Assembly (NCBI GenBank): GCA_003551305.1
Contig: PUMJ01000281.1
Span: 1-36,436, forward strand
DNA: 36,436 bases
Origin: Candidatus Brocadiaceae bacterium
Lineage (GTDB): Bacteria; Planctomycetota; Brocadiia; SM23-32
Direction of reading: 5' to 3'
A model generated the notes under the pieces. It saw nothing but the letters and a program-made list of their open reading frames with translations, was not told where the DNA came from and made no database searches. Below, one piece after another: positions 7,951-16,671 of the stretch (positions within the stretch are counted from its first letter, which is position 1; each line of letters begins with the position of its first letter). The position numbers and the translations under genes were made by a program.

Positions 7951-9519
7951 ATGGAGCCCCGACGCCCGAACGTGCTGCTGTTCATATCAGACGACACCGA
8001 CTTCTCGATGCTGGGCTACAGCGGCGGCGCCGCGCTGACGCCCAGCATTGACCGCATCGCGGCCGAGGGCGTCCGGCTCACGCGTTACCACACCGCCTCG
8101 CCCGTCTGCACCCCCGCCCGGTACAACACCCTGACGGGCCACTATGCCGGCCGCTGCCCCGCCGACAGCTTCCGCAACGCCTTTCCCGAGGACGAACCCT
8201 ACTGCGTGGGCTGGAACACCGACCTGCTGCCCGAGCGTGAGTTCTCCCTCGGCCGCGCCCTCCAGCGGGGCGGCTACGTGACCGGCTACGTCGGCAAGTG
8301 GCACACCGGCCCTAGCAAGGCCGCGCTGGGCGTGGACTGGTTCGAGCCGGACGACGACCCCGCCGACCCGGCGGTGGTGGCCCGCCTGAAGGAGCGCCAG
8401 CGCATCTTTGTCGAGCAGGTGAAAAAGAACGGCTTCGACTACGCCGCCGCCATCACCTGGGGTAACACCGACGATCGCAAGATGAAGAAGCTCCAGGACC
8501 ACAACCTGGAATGGACGGCGAAAGGGGCCCTCGACTTCCTGGACCACCATGGCGGCGACGAACGGCCCTTCTTCCTCAACGTCGCTACCACGACCATCCA
8601 CGGCCCCAGCCACATCAACTCCCTGCGCTCGGACGTGCGCCTGACCGGCGTCGGCTACCAGGACGACCACGTCGGCTGCATGCCGCCGCGCGAGTCCGTC
8701 TTCGAGCGTATCGAACAGGCGAACGGGGTCGAGCTGACGCACCGGACCGCGGGGGCGCTGTGGATGGACGACCTTCTCGGCGCTGTCATCGGCCGGCTGC
8801 GCGAGATGGGGCTCGAAGACGATACCATCATCATCTACACCACCGACCACAACTGCTTTGACGGCAAGGCCACCTGCTGCCAGGGCGGGGTGCACATCCC
8901 GTTCGTGATGCGCTGGCCGGGACGGGTGGCGGCCGGCTCACGCTCCGACGCCCTCACCCAGCACATTGACCTGCTGCCCACGCTGCTGGACGCCTGCGGC
9001 GTGGACAGGCCGGGCGCCATGGTGGTGGACGGCCGGAGCATGCTGCCGTGGCTGACGGGCAGGCCCCAGAACTCACAGGAGCGGGACGAGCTGTTCTTCG
9101 AGATGGGCTACACGCGCGCGGTGGCGACCCGGCGCTGGAAGTACATCGCCTTCCGCCTGCCGCAGCGGCTGGTCGAGCAGATGAAGTCAGGAGAGGTGGA
9201 CCGGGCCTACGACCAGGTCGGTCGCTTCGGCTCACAGCTTCAGGCGCAACGCTATCCCCACTACTGGGACCCCGACCAGCTATACGATCTGGAGAACGAC
9301 CCCGAGGAGCAGCACAACCTGGCCGGCGACCCCGACTATGCCGATGTGCTGGCGGAGATGAAGGACCGCCTGCGCGCCTGCCTGGAGACCTTCGACCGGC
9401 CGTTCGATCTGGACCACGTGGACGACTTCCTCTTCTCCGACCGTTACCGGGAGATGGCCCGCAAGACGGCGGAGATAGACATGAACCGCTTCGAGTGGTA
9501 CCGCAAGGGCTGGTATTGA
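7951..9519 (+). CDS. Cys-type sulfatase (alkaline phosphatase superfamily), no signal peptide
   Basis: Hydrolyses sulfate esters, probably on a sugar. The start was moved from 7795 to the ATG at 7951 (GGAGAA just upstream), giving 522 aa and the usual opening RPNVLLFISDDTDF, whose DD pair binds calcium. The formylglycine site is C53 in VCTPAR, fitting the CxPxR signature and needing a maturase such as anSME that is not in this window. GKWHTG (Lys/His), TTIHGP (His) and YTTDHNCFDGKATCCQGG (metal Asp/His and Lys) complete the active site. No signal peptide precedes the catalytic domain, so the enzyme is probably cytoplasmic and acts on imported oligosaccharides. The SGNH esterase gene follows after 35 nt. 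The substrate cannot be told from sequence. Confidence 0.92.
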   Translation: MEPRRPNVLLFISDDTDFSMLGYSGGAALTPSIDRIAAEGVRLTRYHTASPVCTPARYNTLTGHYAGRCPADSFRNAFPEDEPYCVGWNTDLLPEREFSLGRALQRGGYVTGYVGKWHTGPSKAALGVDWFEPDDDPADPAVVARLKERQRIFVEQVKKNGFDYAAAITWGNTDDRKMKKLQDHNLEWTAKGALDFLDHHGGDERPFFLNVATTTIHGPSHINSLRSDVRLTGVGYQDDHVGCMPPRESVFERIEQANGVELTHRTAGALWMDDLLGAVIGRLREMGLEDDTIIIYTTDHNCFDGKATCCQGGVHIPFVMRWPGRVAAGSRSDALTQHIDLLPTLLDACGVDRPGAMVVDGRSMLPWLTGRPQNSQERDELFFEMGYTRAVATRRWKYIAFRLPQRLVEQMKSGEVDRAYDQVGRFGSQLQAQRYPHYWDPDQLYDLENDPEEQHNLAGDPDYADVLAEMKDRLRACLETFDRPFDLDHVDDFLFSDRYREMARKTAEIDMNRFEWYRKGWY

Positions 9520-9554
9520 GCGGCCCGAACCCCTTCGCGAAGGAGACTCAGCCC

Positions 9555-10202
9555 ATGGCGTTTGCCATCGAGCCGGGCCAAACGGTTCTGTTCACCGGCG
9601 ACTCCATCACCGACTGCGGCCGCCGGGGCGAACACCGCCCCCTGGGGGCGGGATACGTGCGCATGGCCGTTGACCTGACAAACGCCCGGTACCCCGACAA
9701 CGGCTGCCGCTTCATTAACACGGGCATCGGCGGCAACGTGGTGCGCGACCTGAGGGACCGCTGGACCGACGACTGCATCCGCCACCGACCCGACTGGCTC
9801 TCGGTGATGATCGGCATCAACGACCTGCACCGGCGCCTTTCGGGCGGCGCGGACAGCTATGACGCGGACACCTACCGTCGCTACTACGAGCAGATACTGG
9901 AGCGGGCGAGGGAGGAGACCGAGGCGCGCCTGGTGCTGATGACGCCGTTCTACATGTCCACGGCCGCGCCCGGCCCGCACGACGACTGGCGAGGGCTGGT
10001 AATGCGGGCGCTGCCGGCCTACCTGGAGGTGGTGCGGGAACTGGCCGACGCGTTCGAGGCCCGCCTCGTGGAGACGCACGCCATGTTCCAGCGGCAGCTT
10101 CAGTTCCACCGGCCGGACGAGTTCGGCCAGGAGCCGGTCCACCCCAACGCCACCGGCCACCTGATGATAGCGCACGAGTGGCTCCAGGCCGTGGACTGGT
10201 GA
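9555..10202 (+). CDS. SGNH/GDSL-family hydrolase (probable carbohydrate esterase)
   Basis: 215 aa serine esterase. The four SGNH blocks are visible: GDSITDCG (nucleophile Ser), NTGIGGNVVRDL (oxyanion Gly), GIND (Asn) and HPNATGHLMIA (Asp/His-type block, here HPN). Intracellular or secreted relatives remove acetyl groups from plant or algal polysaccharides, and the sulfatase directly upstream supports a sugar substrate. The long ORF-track frame from 9048 was cut to the ATG at 9555, which has GAAGGAG upstream and begins MAFAIEPGQTVLFTGDS as related proteins do. There is no signal peptide, as with its neighbour. The specific substrate is unknown. Confidence 0.87.
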   Translation: MAFAIEPGQTVLFTGDSITDCGRRGEHRPLGAGYVRMAVDLTNARYPDNGCRFINTGIGGNVVRDLRDRWTDDCIRHRPDWLSVMIGINDLHRRLSGGADSYDADTYRRYYEQILERAREETEARLVLMTPFYMSTAAPGPHDDWRGLVMRALPAYLEVVRELADAFEARLVETHAMFQRQLQFHRPDEFGQEPVHPNATGHLMIAHEWLQAVDW

Positions 10203-10218
10203 AGGCCGGGCGCTGGGG

Positions 10219-10246
10219 TTGAAACGGCGCGGACACGGGTTAGACT
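10219..10246 (+). promoter_or_regulatory. Candidate sigma-70 promoter for the rhamnulokinase operon
   Basis: TTGAAA (5 of 6), a 16-nt spacer and TAGACT (4 of 6), about 75 nt before the rhamnulokinase ATG. The inverted repeat at 10241-10255 covers the -10. Confidence 0.35.
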
Positions 10247-10255
10247 GACGGTCTA
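10241..10255. promoter_or_regulatory. Inverted repeat overlapping the -10 (possible operator)
   Basis: TAGAC-TGACG-GTCTA, a perfect 5-bp dyad with a 5-bp centre that starts on the -10 hexamer. The placement would suit a repressor of the sugar operon, but no regulator gene is adjacent. Confidence 0.3.
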
Positions 10256-10320
10256 CTGATGGGACCAGCATTCATGGTTAAGCGAACATCAGACGCGATG
10301 CCTTGCGCGGGAGGGTGCCG

Positions 10321-11802
10321 ATGGACCTGAGACGCTTCCTGGCGGTGGACCTGGGCGCGGAGAGCGGGCGTGTCGTTGTGGGAAACCTGCAGGACGGGCG
10401 ACTCACCACCGAGGAGATACACCGCTTCCCCAACGAACCGGCCCGCGTGCGCGGGACGCTCTACTGGGACGTGCTGAACCTCTACAACAACATCCTGGCC
10501 GGCATGCGGCAGTACGTGAGGGAGTACGGGACCGAGGCCGAGGCGCTGGGCATAGACACCTGGGCCGTTGACTTCGGGCTGCTGGCCCGGGACGGCTCCC
10601 TGCTGCAGAACCCCGTCTGCTATCGCGACTCGCGCACCGACGGCATGCCGGACTACGTGCGCCGCCGCATGCCGGAGGCCGACCTCTACGGCCGCACCGG
10701 CATATACATGCTCCCCATCTACACGCTGTGCCAGATGGTCTCGCTACGGGCGGCGGAGAGCCCGGTGCTGGAGTGCGCGGACGGGTGGTTGATGATGCCG
10801 GACCTGCTGGCCTACTTCCTGACCGGCCGGCGCGGCTGCGAGCGGACCAACGCCATCACCACGCAGCTTTACGACCCCCGTCGCGGCTGCTGGCACGAGG
10901 AGGTCTTCGAGACCTTCGACCTGCCGCTCGACATCATGCCGGATTTCGTCGAGCCGGGCACCGAGCTGGGCCCGCTGACGCAGTCCGTGCGGGACGAGAC
11001 CGGCCTGGGGCCGGTGCCCGTGGTGGCGCCCTGCACCCACGATACCGGCTCGGCCGTGGCGGCCGTGCCTGGCCAGGGGCACGACTGGGCCTTCCTGAGC
11101 TGCGGAACCTGGTCCATACTGGGCAGCCTCTGTGAGGAGGTCGCCACGGGCAAGGAGGCGCTCGAGGCGGGGCTGTGCAACGAGCTGACCCTGGACAGCT
11201 TTTTCCTCTGCCAGAACATCATGGGGCTCTGGCTGCTGCAGCAGTCGCGCACCTCGTGGGTGGCCGCGGGAGATGACTACTCCTACCCCGAACTGGTCGA
11301 GATGGCCCGGAAGGCGCCCCGCGCCGAGGCCATGCTGGATCCCAACGACGACGGCTTTATGGCGCCGGATGACATGCCCACCGCCATCGTCGACTACTGC
11401 CGCCGCACCGGCCAGGCCGCCCCCCAGGGGCCTGCGGACCTGACGCGTTGCATCCTGGAGAGCCTGGCTTTCTCCTACCGCTACGCCCTGGAGCGCATCG
11501 GCCGGATACTGGGGCGTTCCTACCGGACGCTCCACATCGTCGGCGGCGGTTCGCTCAACACGCTGCTCTGTGAGCTGACGGCTGGCGTGACGGGCCTCCA
11601 GGTAGTGGCCGGCCCGGTCGAAGCCACGGTCGCGGGCAACATCCTGGTCCAGGCCTACGGCCGGGGGCTGGTCGAGTCGCCCCAGCAGATACGCGACATC
11701 GTGCGGGCATCCTTTGAGCCCGTCCATTACGAGCCCGCGGAGACGGACTACTGGCAGGAGCGCTACGAGCAATACTGCGAGATGCTGACGCGGAAGACCT
11801 GA
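10321..11802 (+). CDS. rhaB: Rhamnulokinase (FGGY carbohydrate kinase)
   Basis: Phosphorylates L-rhamnulose at C1, the second step of rhamnose breakdown. It is 493 aa, the normal RhaB length. The opening AVDLGAESGRVVVG is the rhamnulokinase form of the ATP-binding phosphate-1 motif. GIDTWAVDFGLLARDG, CTHDTGSAVAAVP (catalytic Asp), SCGTWSILG and VGGGSLNTLLCELTA follow in the expected order. The ATG at 10321 was preferred to a TTG at 10303 because GGGAGGG lies just upstream. It leads an apparent operon with the dehydrogenase, the isomerase-like gene and the second FGGY kinase. No rhaA or rhaD is in the window, so the true sugar could be a related ketose. Confidence 0.88.
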   Translation: MDLRRFLAVDLGAESGRVVVGNLQDGRLTTEEIHRFPNEPARVRGTLYWDVLNLYNNILAGMRQYVREYGTEAEALGIDTWAVDFGLLARDGSLLQNPVCYRDSRTDGMPDYVRRRMPEADLYGRTGIYMLPIYTLCQMVSLRAAESPVLECADGWLMMPDLLAYFLTGRRGCERTNAITTQLYDPRRGCWHEEVFETFDLPLDIMPDFVEPGTELGPLTQSVRDETGLGPVPVVAPCTHDTGSAVAAVPGQGHDWAFLSCGTWSILGSLCEEVATGKEALEAGLCNELTLDSFFLCQNIMGLWLLQQSRTSWVAAGDDYSYPELVEMARKAPRAEAMLDPNDDGFMAPDDMPTAIVDYCRRTGQAAPQGPADLTRCILESLAFSYRYALERIGRILGRSYRTLHIVGGGSLNTLLCELTAGVTGLQVVAGPVEATVAGNILVQAYGRGLVESPQQIRDIVRASFEPVHYEPAETDYWQERYEQYCEMLTRKT

Positions 11803-11827
11803 ACATGTTCGGTCGGGAGGAATTCCG

Positions 11828-12808
11828 GTGAGAATCGTCGTCCTGGACGGCAACACCCTCAACCCCGGTGATTTGAGCTGGGACGAACTTCGCGAGCTGG
11901 CCGCGTGCGAGATATACGACCGCACGCCGGGCGAACTCACGGTCCGGCGGGCCGCGGGTGCCCCCGTCGTGCTGACGAACAAGACCTTGCTGGACCGCGA
12001 GGTCATCGCCGCGCTGCCGGAGCTACGCTACATCGGCGTGCTGGCCACGGGTTACAACGTGGTGGATCTGGAAGCGGCGGCGACGCGCGGCATACCGGTC
12101 ACCAACGTCCCCGCCTACGGGACGGATTCGGTGGCCGAGATGGTGTTCGCGCACATCTTCGCCCTGGCGCGGCGCGTCGCCGACCACGCGGCCGGGGTGC
12201 GCGAGGGCCGCTGGGCGCGCAGCCCGGATTTCTGCTACTGGGACCATCCCCAGCTCGAACTGCTCGGCCGTTCCATGGGCATCGTCGGGTTTGGGCGCAT
12301 CGGGCGGGCCGTCGCCGCGCGGGCGATGGCCTTCGGCATGCGCGTGCTGGCCCATGACGCGGAACCGCCCGACGAGGTGCCGGACGGTGTCGAGATGGCC
12401 ACACTGGACCAACTGTTCCGCGAGGCCGACATCCTGACCCTGCACGTGCCCCTCACTCCGGAGACGGAGGGCCTGGTCGGACGGGAACGGCTGCGGCAGA
12501 TGAAGCCGACGGCCTTCCTCATCAACACAAGCCGCGGGCCGGTGGTGGATGAGGCGGCGCTGGCGGAAGCGCTGCGGCAGGGACGCCTGGCCGGGGCCGG
12601 GCTGGATGTGCTCGCCGAGGAACCCCCTGCCGAGGACAATCCCCTGCTGACCGCACCGAACTGCCATATCACGCCTCACATCGCGTGGGCCACCAGGGAA
12701 GCACGCGCCCGGCTGATGGCCGTCGCCGTCGAGAACGTGAAAGCCTGGATGGAAGGGCGACCTCGCAATGTGGTCAACGGCGCGACGGCCTGGAGGGGCG
12801 AGACCTGA
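11828..12808 (+). CDS. D-2-hydroxyacid dehydrogenase (glycerate dehydrogenase-like)
   Basis: NAD(P)-dependent reductase of 2-oxoacids. It is 326 aa with a GTG start and GGAGG 8 nt upstream. The opening IVVLDGNTLNPGDLSWDEL is characteristic of glycerate/hydroxypyruvate dehydrogenases. The Rossmann glycine motif is GIVGFGRIGRAVAARA. NTSRGPVVDEAALAEAL, AGLDVLAEEPP (Glu) and HITPHIAWAT (catalytic His) complete the signature, with the conserved Arg in NTSRGP. It lies 25 nt after rhaB and before the isomerase-like gene. It could reduce an aldehyde or 2-oxoacid end product of sugar cleavage, but that role is inferred from position only. Confidence 0.88.
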   Translation: MRIVVLDGNTLNPGDLSWDELRELAACEIYDRTPGELTVRRAAGAPVVLTNKTLLDREVIAALPELRYIGVLATGYNVVDLEAAATRGIPVTNVPAYGTDSVAEMVFAHIFALARRVADHAAGVREGRWARSPDFCYWDHPQLELLGRSMGIVGFGRIGRAVAARAMAFGMRVLAHDAEPPDEVPDGVEMATLDQLFREADILTLHVPLTPETEGLVGRERLRQMKPTAFLINTSRGPVVDEAALAEALRQGRLAGAGLDVLAEEPPAEDNPLLTAPNCHITPHIAWATREARARLMAVAVENVKAWMEGRPRNVVNGATAWRGET

Positions 12809-12876
12809 CGGCGTGGTGAGGGCGGCCGTCTGCCCTACGCGCGCCGGCAATCCTGCAGACGATGAGGACCATGACC

Positions 12877-14406
12877 ATGGGCGAGAATACCGATAGGACC
12901 ACCGTGCTGTTCCTGCCCGTCGTTCGCGGCAGGGCCTACAACCTGGATTGGACCCGCGACGTGCTGGCCGCGGTGCGCAGCGCATGCGAGCGACTGGGCA
13001 TAGACGCCATCTTCCCCCCGGAGGGCATCGGACTGGACGGCCTCCTGGGGGACCTGCCCGACGAAGAGGCATTCTACGCGCACTGGCGCCCACGCATGGC
13101 CGACATAAAGGGCGTTATAGCCTTCAGTTCCGACTTCATGCGCGAACGCGTCATCCAGGACACCCTGCGCCGACTTCCGCCGGACGTGCCGGCCTTTCTG
13201 ATGGTCAATAACGACTGCCCGGCCGACGTGACGGCCGGGGGCGGCGGCGACTCGCTGTGCGGCTCGCTGTCCGTGCACCACAACGCCCGTATGCTGGGCC
13301 GCCCCCTGCTGCGTTCATGTCGCATTGACATGGACGACCCCGGCGGCCTGGACGAGTTCCTCTCCACGTACGTGCGCATCATGGACGGCATCGAGTGCCT
13401 GCGCAACATGCGCCTCGGCATGATCGGCGTCAACCCGGACTCCTTCGCCACGACCTTCACCAACCAGCTCAAGCTGTTCGAGCTCGGCTTCTCCCTCCAT
13501 ACCTATGAGTTGCTTACGCTGTGGGGTGATACCGCGCTGGCGGCGCAGTTGGCCGAGGGGCAGGACGCATGGCAGGGGCCGTTCGGAGACGTGAAACTCT
13601 GGCGTCCCGTCGCCGGGGACGACGAGCGGGTCGAGGAGGTGAAGTCCCGCCTGGGCGAGACACTGGCTGCACTGCCCGAAGACGAACGGAAGGTGGACGC
13701 CGTCGCGCGGTGCTTCCTCTGGATACAGGACGTCTTCCAGCAGGATGCCATTGACGCGGGCGCCATCCACTGCTGGGCGGAGTTCCCGCGCTTCTTCGGC
13801 CTGGCCCCCTGTAGCGTGGCCATGCTCTGCAACCTGCTGCTGCGCAGGCCGGTCGTCTGTGAACAGGACATCTGCCACGCGGTCATGGCGAAGCTGGCCT
13901 GGCCGCTGACCGGTGAGGCCGGCGTCATCCTGGACATCAACAACAACGGGCCGGACCGGCGGGTCTTCAACGCCTTCCACTGCTCCCAGACGCCGCCCAA
14001 CTGGCTGGCCGAGGCGGGGCGGCTCGGCGGCTGGGGCGGCATCGAAGGCGCCATGGCGCCGGGGGCGTTCACAGGCATATCGGCCGCCACGACATCGGAC
14101 GACTTCCTCGCCACGGTCTTCCACGGGCGGTTCCTGCGGGGGCCCGCGCCGGCCCGAGGCGGCAGCGGATGGGCCTTCGTGCCCAACCTGCCCGAGGTGC
14201 TCGAGGCCGTCGAGGCCGGCGGCATCCACCACTTCGTGGCGCTCAAAGGGCACCTGGGCGGAGATGTGGCGGACGTGCTGCGCTTCCGCGGCCTGAACGT
14301 GACCGACCTTTCCCGCGTGGTGCCGTCGCTCGATGAGATCGAGGCCGGCCTGCCGGAGATGAAGGCCGAGGCGCGGACCCCGGCCTGCCGCGTGTACTCG
14401 AGCTGA
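12877..14406 (+). CDS. L-fucose/L-arabinose isomerase-fold protein
   Basis: About 509 aa, related to the FucI/AraA-like family that interconverts aldoses and ketoses. The C-terminal half shows the family landmarks: PVVCEQDICHAVMAKL, ILDINNNGPD, FHCSQTPP (His) and MAPGAFTGI, which in true isomerases carry the metal-binding Glu, Asp and His. The N-terminal half (LFLPVVRGRAYNLDW, GVIAFSSDFMRERV) fits the nucleotide-like domains of the fold. Three in-frame ATGs cluster at 12862, 12871 and 12877. The last was chosen because GAGGA lies 8 nt before it. It sits between the dehydrogenase and the second kinase, so it probably supplies the ketose for one of the two kinases. The substrate is not predictable and the sequence is far from classical FucI. 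Confidence 0.72.
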   Translation: MGENTDRTTVLFLPVVRGRAYNLDWTRDVLAAVRSACERLGIDAIFPPEGIGLDGLLGDLPDEEAFYAHWRPRMADIKGVIAFSSDFMRERVIQDTLRRLPPDVPAFLMVNNDCPADVTAGGGGDSLCGSLSVHHNARMLGRPLLRSCRIDMDDPGGLDEFLSTYVRIMDGIECLRNMRLGMIGVNPDSFATTFTNQLKLFELGFSLHTYELLTLWGDTALAAQLAEGQDAWQGPFGDVKLWRPVAGDDERVEEVKSRLGETLAALPEDERKVDAVARCFLWIQDVFQQDAIDAGAIHCWAEFPRFFGLAPCSVAMLCNLLLRRPVVCEQDICHAVMAKLAWPLTGEAGVILDINNNGPDRRVFNAFHCSQTPPNWLAEAGRLGGWGGIEGAMAPGAFTGISAATTSDDFLATVFHGRFLRGPAPARGGSGWAFVPNLPEVLEAVEAGGIHHFVALKGHLGGDVADVLRFRGLNVTDLSRVVPSLDEIEAGLPEMKAEARTPACRVYSS

Positions 14407-14453
14407 GCCGGCGCTCACGTTTCGCGCGCCGGGCTCGTCCCGGGAGCCGCCAT

Positions 14454-15956
14454 ATGCCCGACGACCTCATACTGGCCCACGATGTCGGCACGAGCGGGAC
14501 GAAAAGCTCGCTCATGGATGCCGCGGGGTCGCTGCTCGACTCCGCCTCCACCCCCCACCGAACCCGCTACGGGCCGGGCGGCGCCGCCGAGCAGGACCCG
14601 GAGGACTGGTGGGCCGGCGTCTGCGCCAACACGCGGGCGCTGATGCAGCGGCATCCCGAGTGGCGCGCCCGGGTGGCCGCCATCGGTGTGAGCGGGCAGA
14701 TGCTGGGTTGCCTGGCCGTGGACGCAGAGGGCAAGCCCCTGCGGCCGCACATGACGCATTCCGACGCTCGCGCCGGCGCCCAGGCCGAGCGCGTGGAAAA
14801 TGTCATCGGGGCGGACCGCGTCTATCGCCTCACCGGCAACGTGCTCGACCCCCGCTCCCCGCTGTGCAAAATGCTCTGGATGCAGGACAACGAGCCCGAC
14901 CTTTACAGGCGCGCAGCGTGGTACCTGCAGGCCAAGGACTTCATCGTCGGGCGCATGACAGGCTCGTTCGCGACGACCGACTTCTCCGATGCCGCCCACG
15001 CCCAGTGGCTCGACATACGCCGGCAGACGCCGGCCGAGGCCGTGCTGGGCGAACTGGGACTGGACGCCGCGCTGCTGCCCGAACCTCACCCTTCCACTGA
15101 CATCGTGGGGGCGCTGGGCCCGGCCGCCGCACGGGCCTTTGACCTGCCCGACGGCATCCCCGTCGCGGCCGGCGGCGGCGACGGTTCCTGCGCCACCGTT
15201 GGGGCCGGCGCCGTGCGCCGGGGGGACACCTACTGCTGTCTCGGCACAACAGCCTGGATCGCCTCCGTGGCGCACGAGCCCTTCATAGACCCGCAGATGC
15301 GCGTTTTCAATCTCCCGTCGCTCGACGGTCGGGGCTGCGCCGTCTACGGAACGGTGCAGGCGGCCGGTCGTTCGGTGGAATGGGCGCTGGAACTGTTGGG
15401 CGAGGAGGGCTTCGCCCGCCTGGACGAGTTGCTGGCCGCCGTGCCGCCCGGCTGCGACGGCCTCGTCTTCCTCCCGTACCTGGAGGGGGAGCGCTCCCCG
15501 ATCTACGACGCGAACGCCCGCGGGGTCTTCTTCGGCATCGAGCCGACCCACGGCCGGGAGCATTTCCTCAGGGCCACCGTCGAGGGCGTCTCGTTCGCTT
15601 TGCGGGCCGTGCTGGAGGTCATCCGGGAACGAACGCCCGTGCGGGAGATGCGGCTCATCGGCGGGGGCGGGCGCTCGGGCGCCTGGCGGCAGGTGCTGGC
15701 GGACGTGTGCGACGTCGAAGTCAAGGAGATGTCCACGGGTGCCGCGGACGCCACGTCGGTCGGGGCAGCCCTGGCGGCCGGGGTCGGCGTGGGCATGTTC
15801 GCGGACCTCGCCGGGGGCGCGGCGAGTATCACGGCAAGCGGCTGCAGACGACCCGATGAGAGTGTCCGCCCGCTCTACGACAGGCAGTTCGAACTCTACA
15901 GTTCTCTGTATCCGGCCCTCAAGTGCGCCTTCGGCCGCCGGCAGGACCTGATGTGA
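14454..15956 (+). CDS. Xylulokinase-like FGGY carbohydrate kinase
   Basis: 500 aa sugar kinase. The N-terminal phosphate loop is LAHDVGTSGTKSSLMD. VAAIGVSGQMLGCLAVD binds the sugar, GGGDGSCATVGAG holds the catalytic Asp, and FLPYLEGERSPIYDANARG is the hallmark of the xylulokinase branch. IGGGGRSGAWRQVLADV is the adenosine motif. It starts 47 nt after the isomerase-like gene, with GGGAG upstream, as the last gene of the rhaB operon. Xylulose is the default substrate, but relatives act on ribulose, fuculose or other ketoses. Two FGGY kinases in one operon suggest that two sugars, or two branches, are handled together. Confidence 0.85.
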   Translation: MPDDLILAHDVGTSGTKSSLMDAAGSLLDSASTPHRTRYGPGGAAEQDPEDWWAGVCANTRALMQRHPEWRARVAAIGVSGQMLGCLAVDAEGKPLRPHMTHSDARAGAQAERVENVIGADRVYRLTGNVLDPRSPLCKMLWMQDNEPDLYRRAAWYLQAKDFIVGRMTGSFATTDFSDAAHAQWLDIRRQTPAEAVLGELGLDAALLPEPHPSTDIVGALGPAAARAFDLPDGIPVAAGGGDGSCATVGAGAVRRGDTYCCLGTTAWIASVAHEPFIDPQMRVFNLPSLDGRGCAVYGTVQAAGRSVEWALELLGEEGFARLDELLAAVPPGCDGLVFLPYLEGERSPIYDANARGVFFGIEPTHGREHFLRATVEGVSFALRAVLEVIRERTPVREMRLIGGGGRSGAWRQVLADVCDVEVKEMSTGAADATSVGAALAAGVGVGMFADLAGGAASITASGCRRPDESVRPLYDRQFELYSSLYPALKCAFGRRQDLM

Positions 15957-15981
15957 CAACCTCCTCTTGCCCGCGCACGCT

Positions 15982-16012
15982 GCCGCCCTCGCCAATCGGC
16001 GGTGCGAGCGGC
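15982..16012. terminator. Possible bidirectional terminator between convergent genes
   Basis: GCCGCCCTCGC and GCGAGCGGC form a GC-rich stem with a 2-nt bulge around an 11-16 nt loop, in the short gap between the xylulokinase-like gene and the aldolase gene. No T-run follows on either side, so the call is weak. Confidence 0.28.
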
Positions 16013-16013
16013 C

Positions 16014-16652
16014 CTAACTCCGCGCCGCCTGCACCTCCTGGACCGTCCGGCGTGCGGCGTGCTCAATCGCGGCCCAATCCTCGGCTTGAATGCGGGATGT
16101 GTTGACCAGGGCGCCTCCCAGGGCCACGGCGCAGGCGCCCGCCCGGATGTAGTCGCCGGCGTTCTCGGGGCTCACCCCTCCCACCGGCATCAGCCGCACC
16201 TGTGGCAGGGGCCCTTTGAGCGCCTTCAGGTAAGCCGGCCCGCCCAGCGACGCCGGGAAGACCTTCACGATGTCCGCCCCCGCCTGCCATGCCGTGATGA
16301 CCTCCGTGGGCGTCAGGGCGCCGGGGCAGACCACCTTGCCGTAGCGCCGGGCCAGTTCGATCGCCGCAACGTCCGTGGTGGGCATCACCAGGAACTCCGC
16401 CCCGGCCAGAATGCAGGCGCGCGCCGTCTCCGCGTCCAGCACGCTGCCGGCGCCGACGATGAACCCCCCGCCGCTCTCGGCCGTCAGGTCTTCGACCGCC
16501 TGCAGGGCGCCGGGCGTGGTCATGGTGACCTCGATGGCCCGGACGCCGCCGCGCGCCAGGGCCCGGCCGGCCTCGACCAAGCCCGTCGGCACGTCCGCGC
16601 GGATGATCGCCACAACGCCCGTCTCAAGCAACGTCCTCAGTGTGTCGGCCAT
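16014..16652 (-). CDS. eda: 2-dehydro-3-deoxy-phosphogluconate (KDPG) aldolase
   Basis: Cleaves KDPG to pyruvate and glyceraldehyde 3-phosphate, the last step of Entner-Doudoroff and uronate routes. It is 212 aa, the normal size of the class I enzyme. The Schiff-base Lys is K130 in DIVKVFPA, and the catalytic Glu is E41 in AIEVTMTTPGA. FIVGAGSVL and MPVGGVSPEN (phosphate binding) are also present. It lies 19 nt after the KDG kinase stop on the same strand, so kinase and aldolase form a two-step module turning 2-keto-3-deoxygluconate into central metabolites. A related substrate such as a deoxygalactonate phosphate is possible. Confidence 0.94.
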   Translation of the reverse strand: MADTLRTLLETGVVAIIRADVPTGLVEAGRALARGGVRAIEVTMTTPGALQAVEDLTAESGGGFIVGAGSVLDAETARACILAGAEFLVMPTTDVAAIELARRYGKVVCPGALTPTEVITAWQAGADIVKVFPASLGGPAYLKALKGPLPQVRLMPVGGVSPENAGDYIRAGACAVALGGALVNTSRIQAEDWAAIEHAARRTVQEVQAARS

Positions 16653-16671
16653 GGTGCGGTCTCCCCCGGTG

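Noticed and set aside
10744-12006. 420-aa minus-strand ORF
   Set aside because: Antisense to rhaB and the dehydrogenase gene, both well supported.
14415-15995. 526-aa minus-strand ORF
   Set aside because: Shadow of the xylulokinase-like gene.
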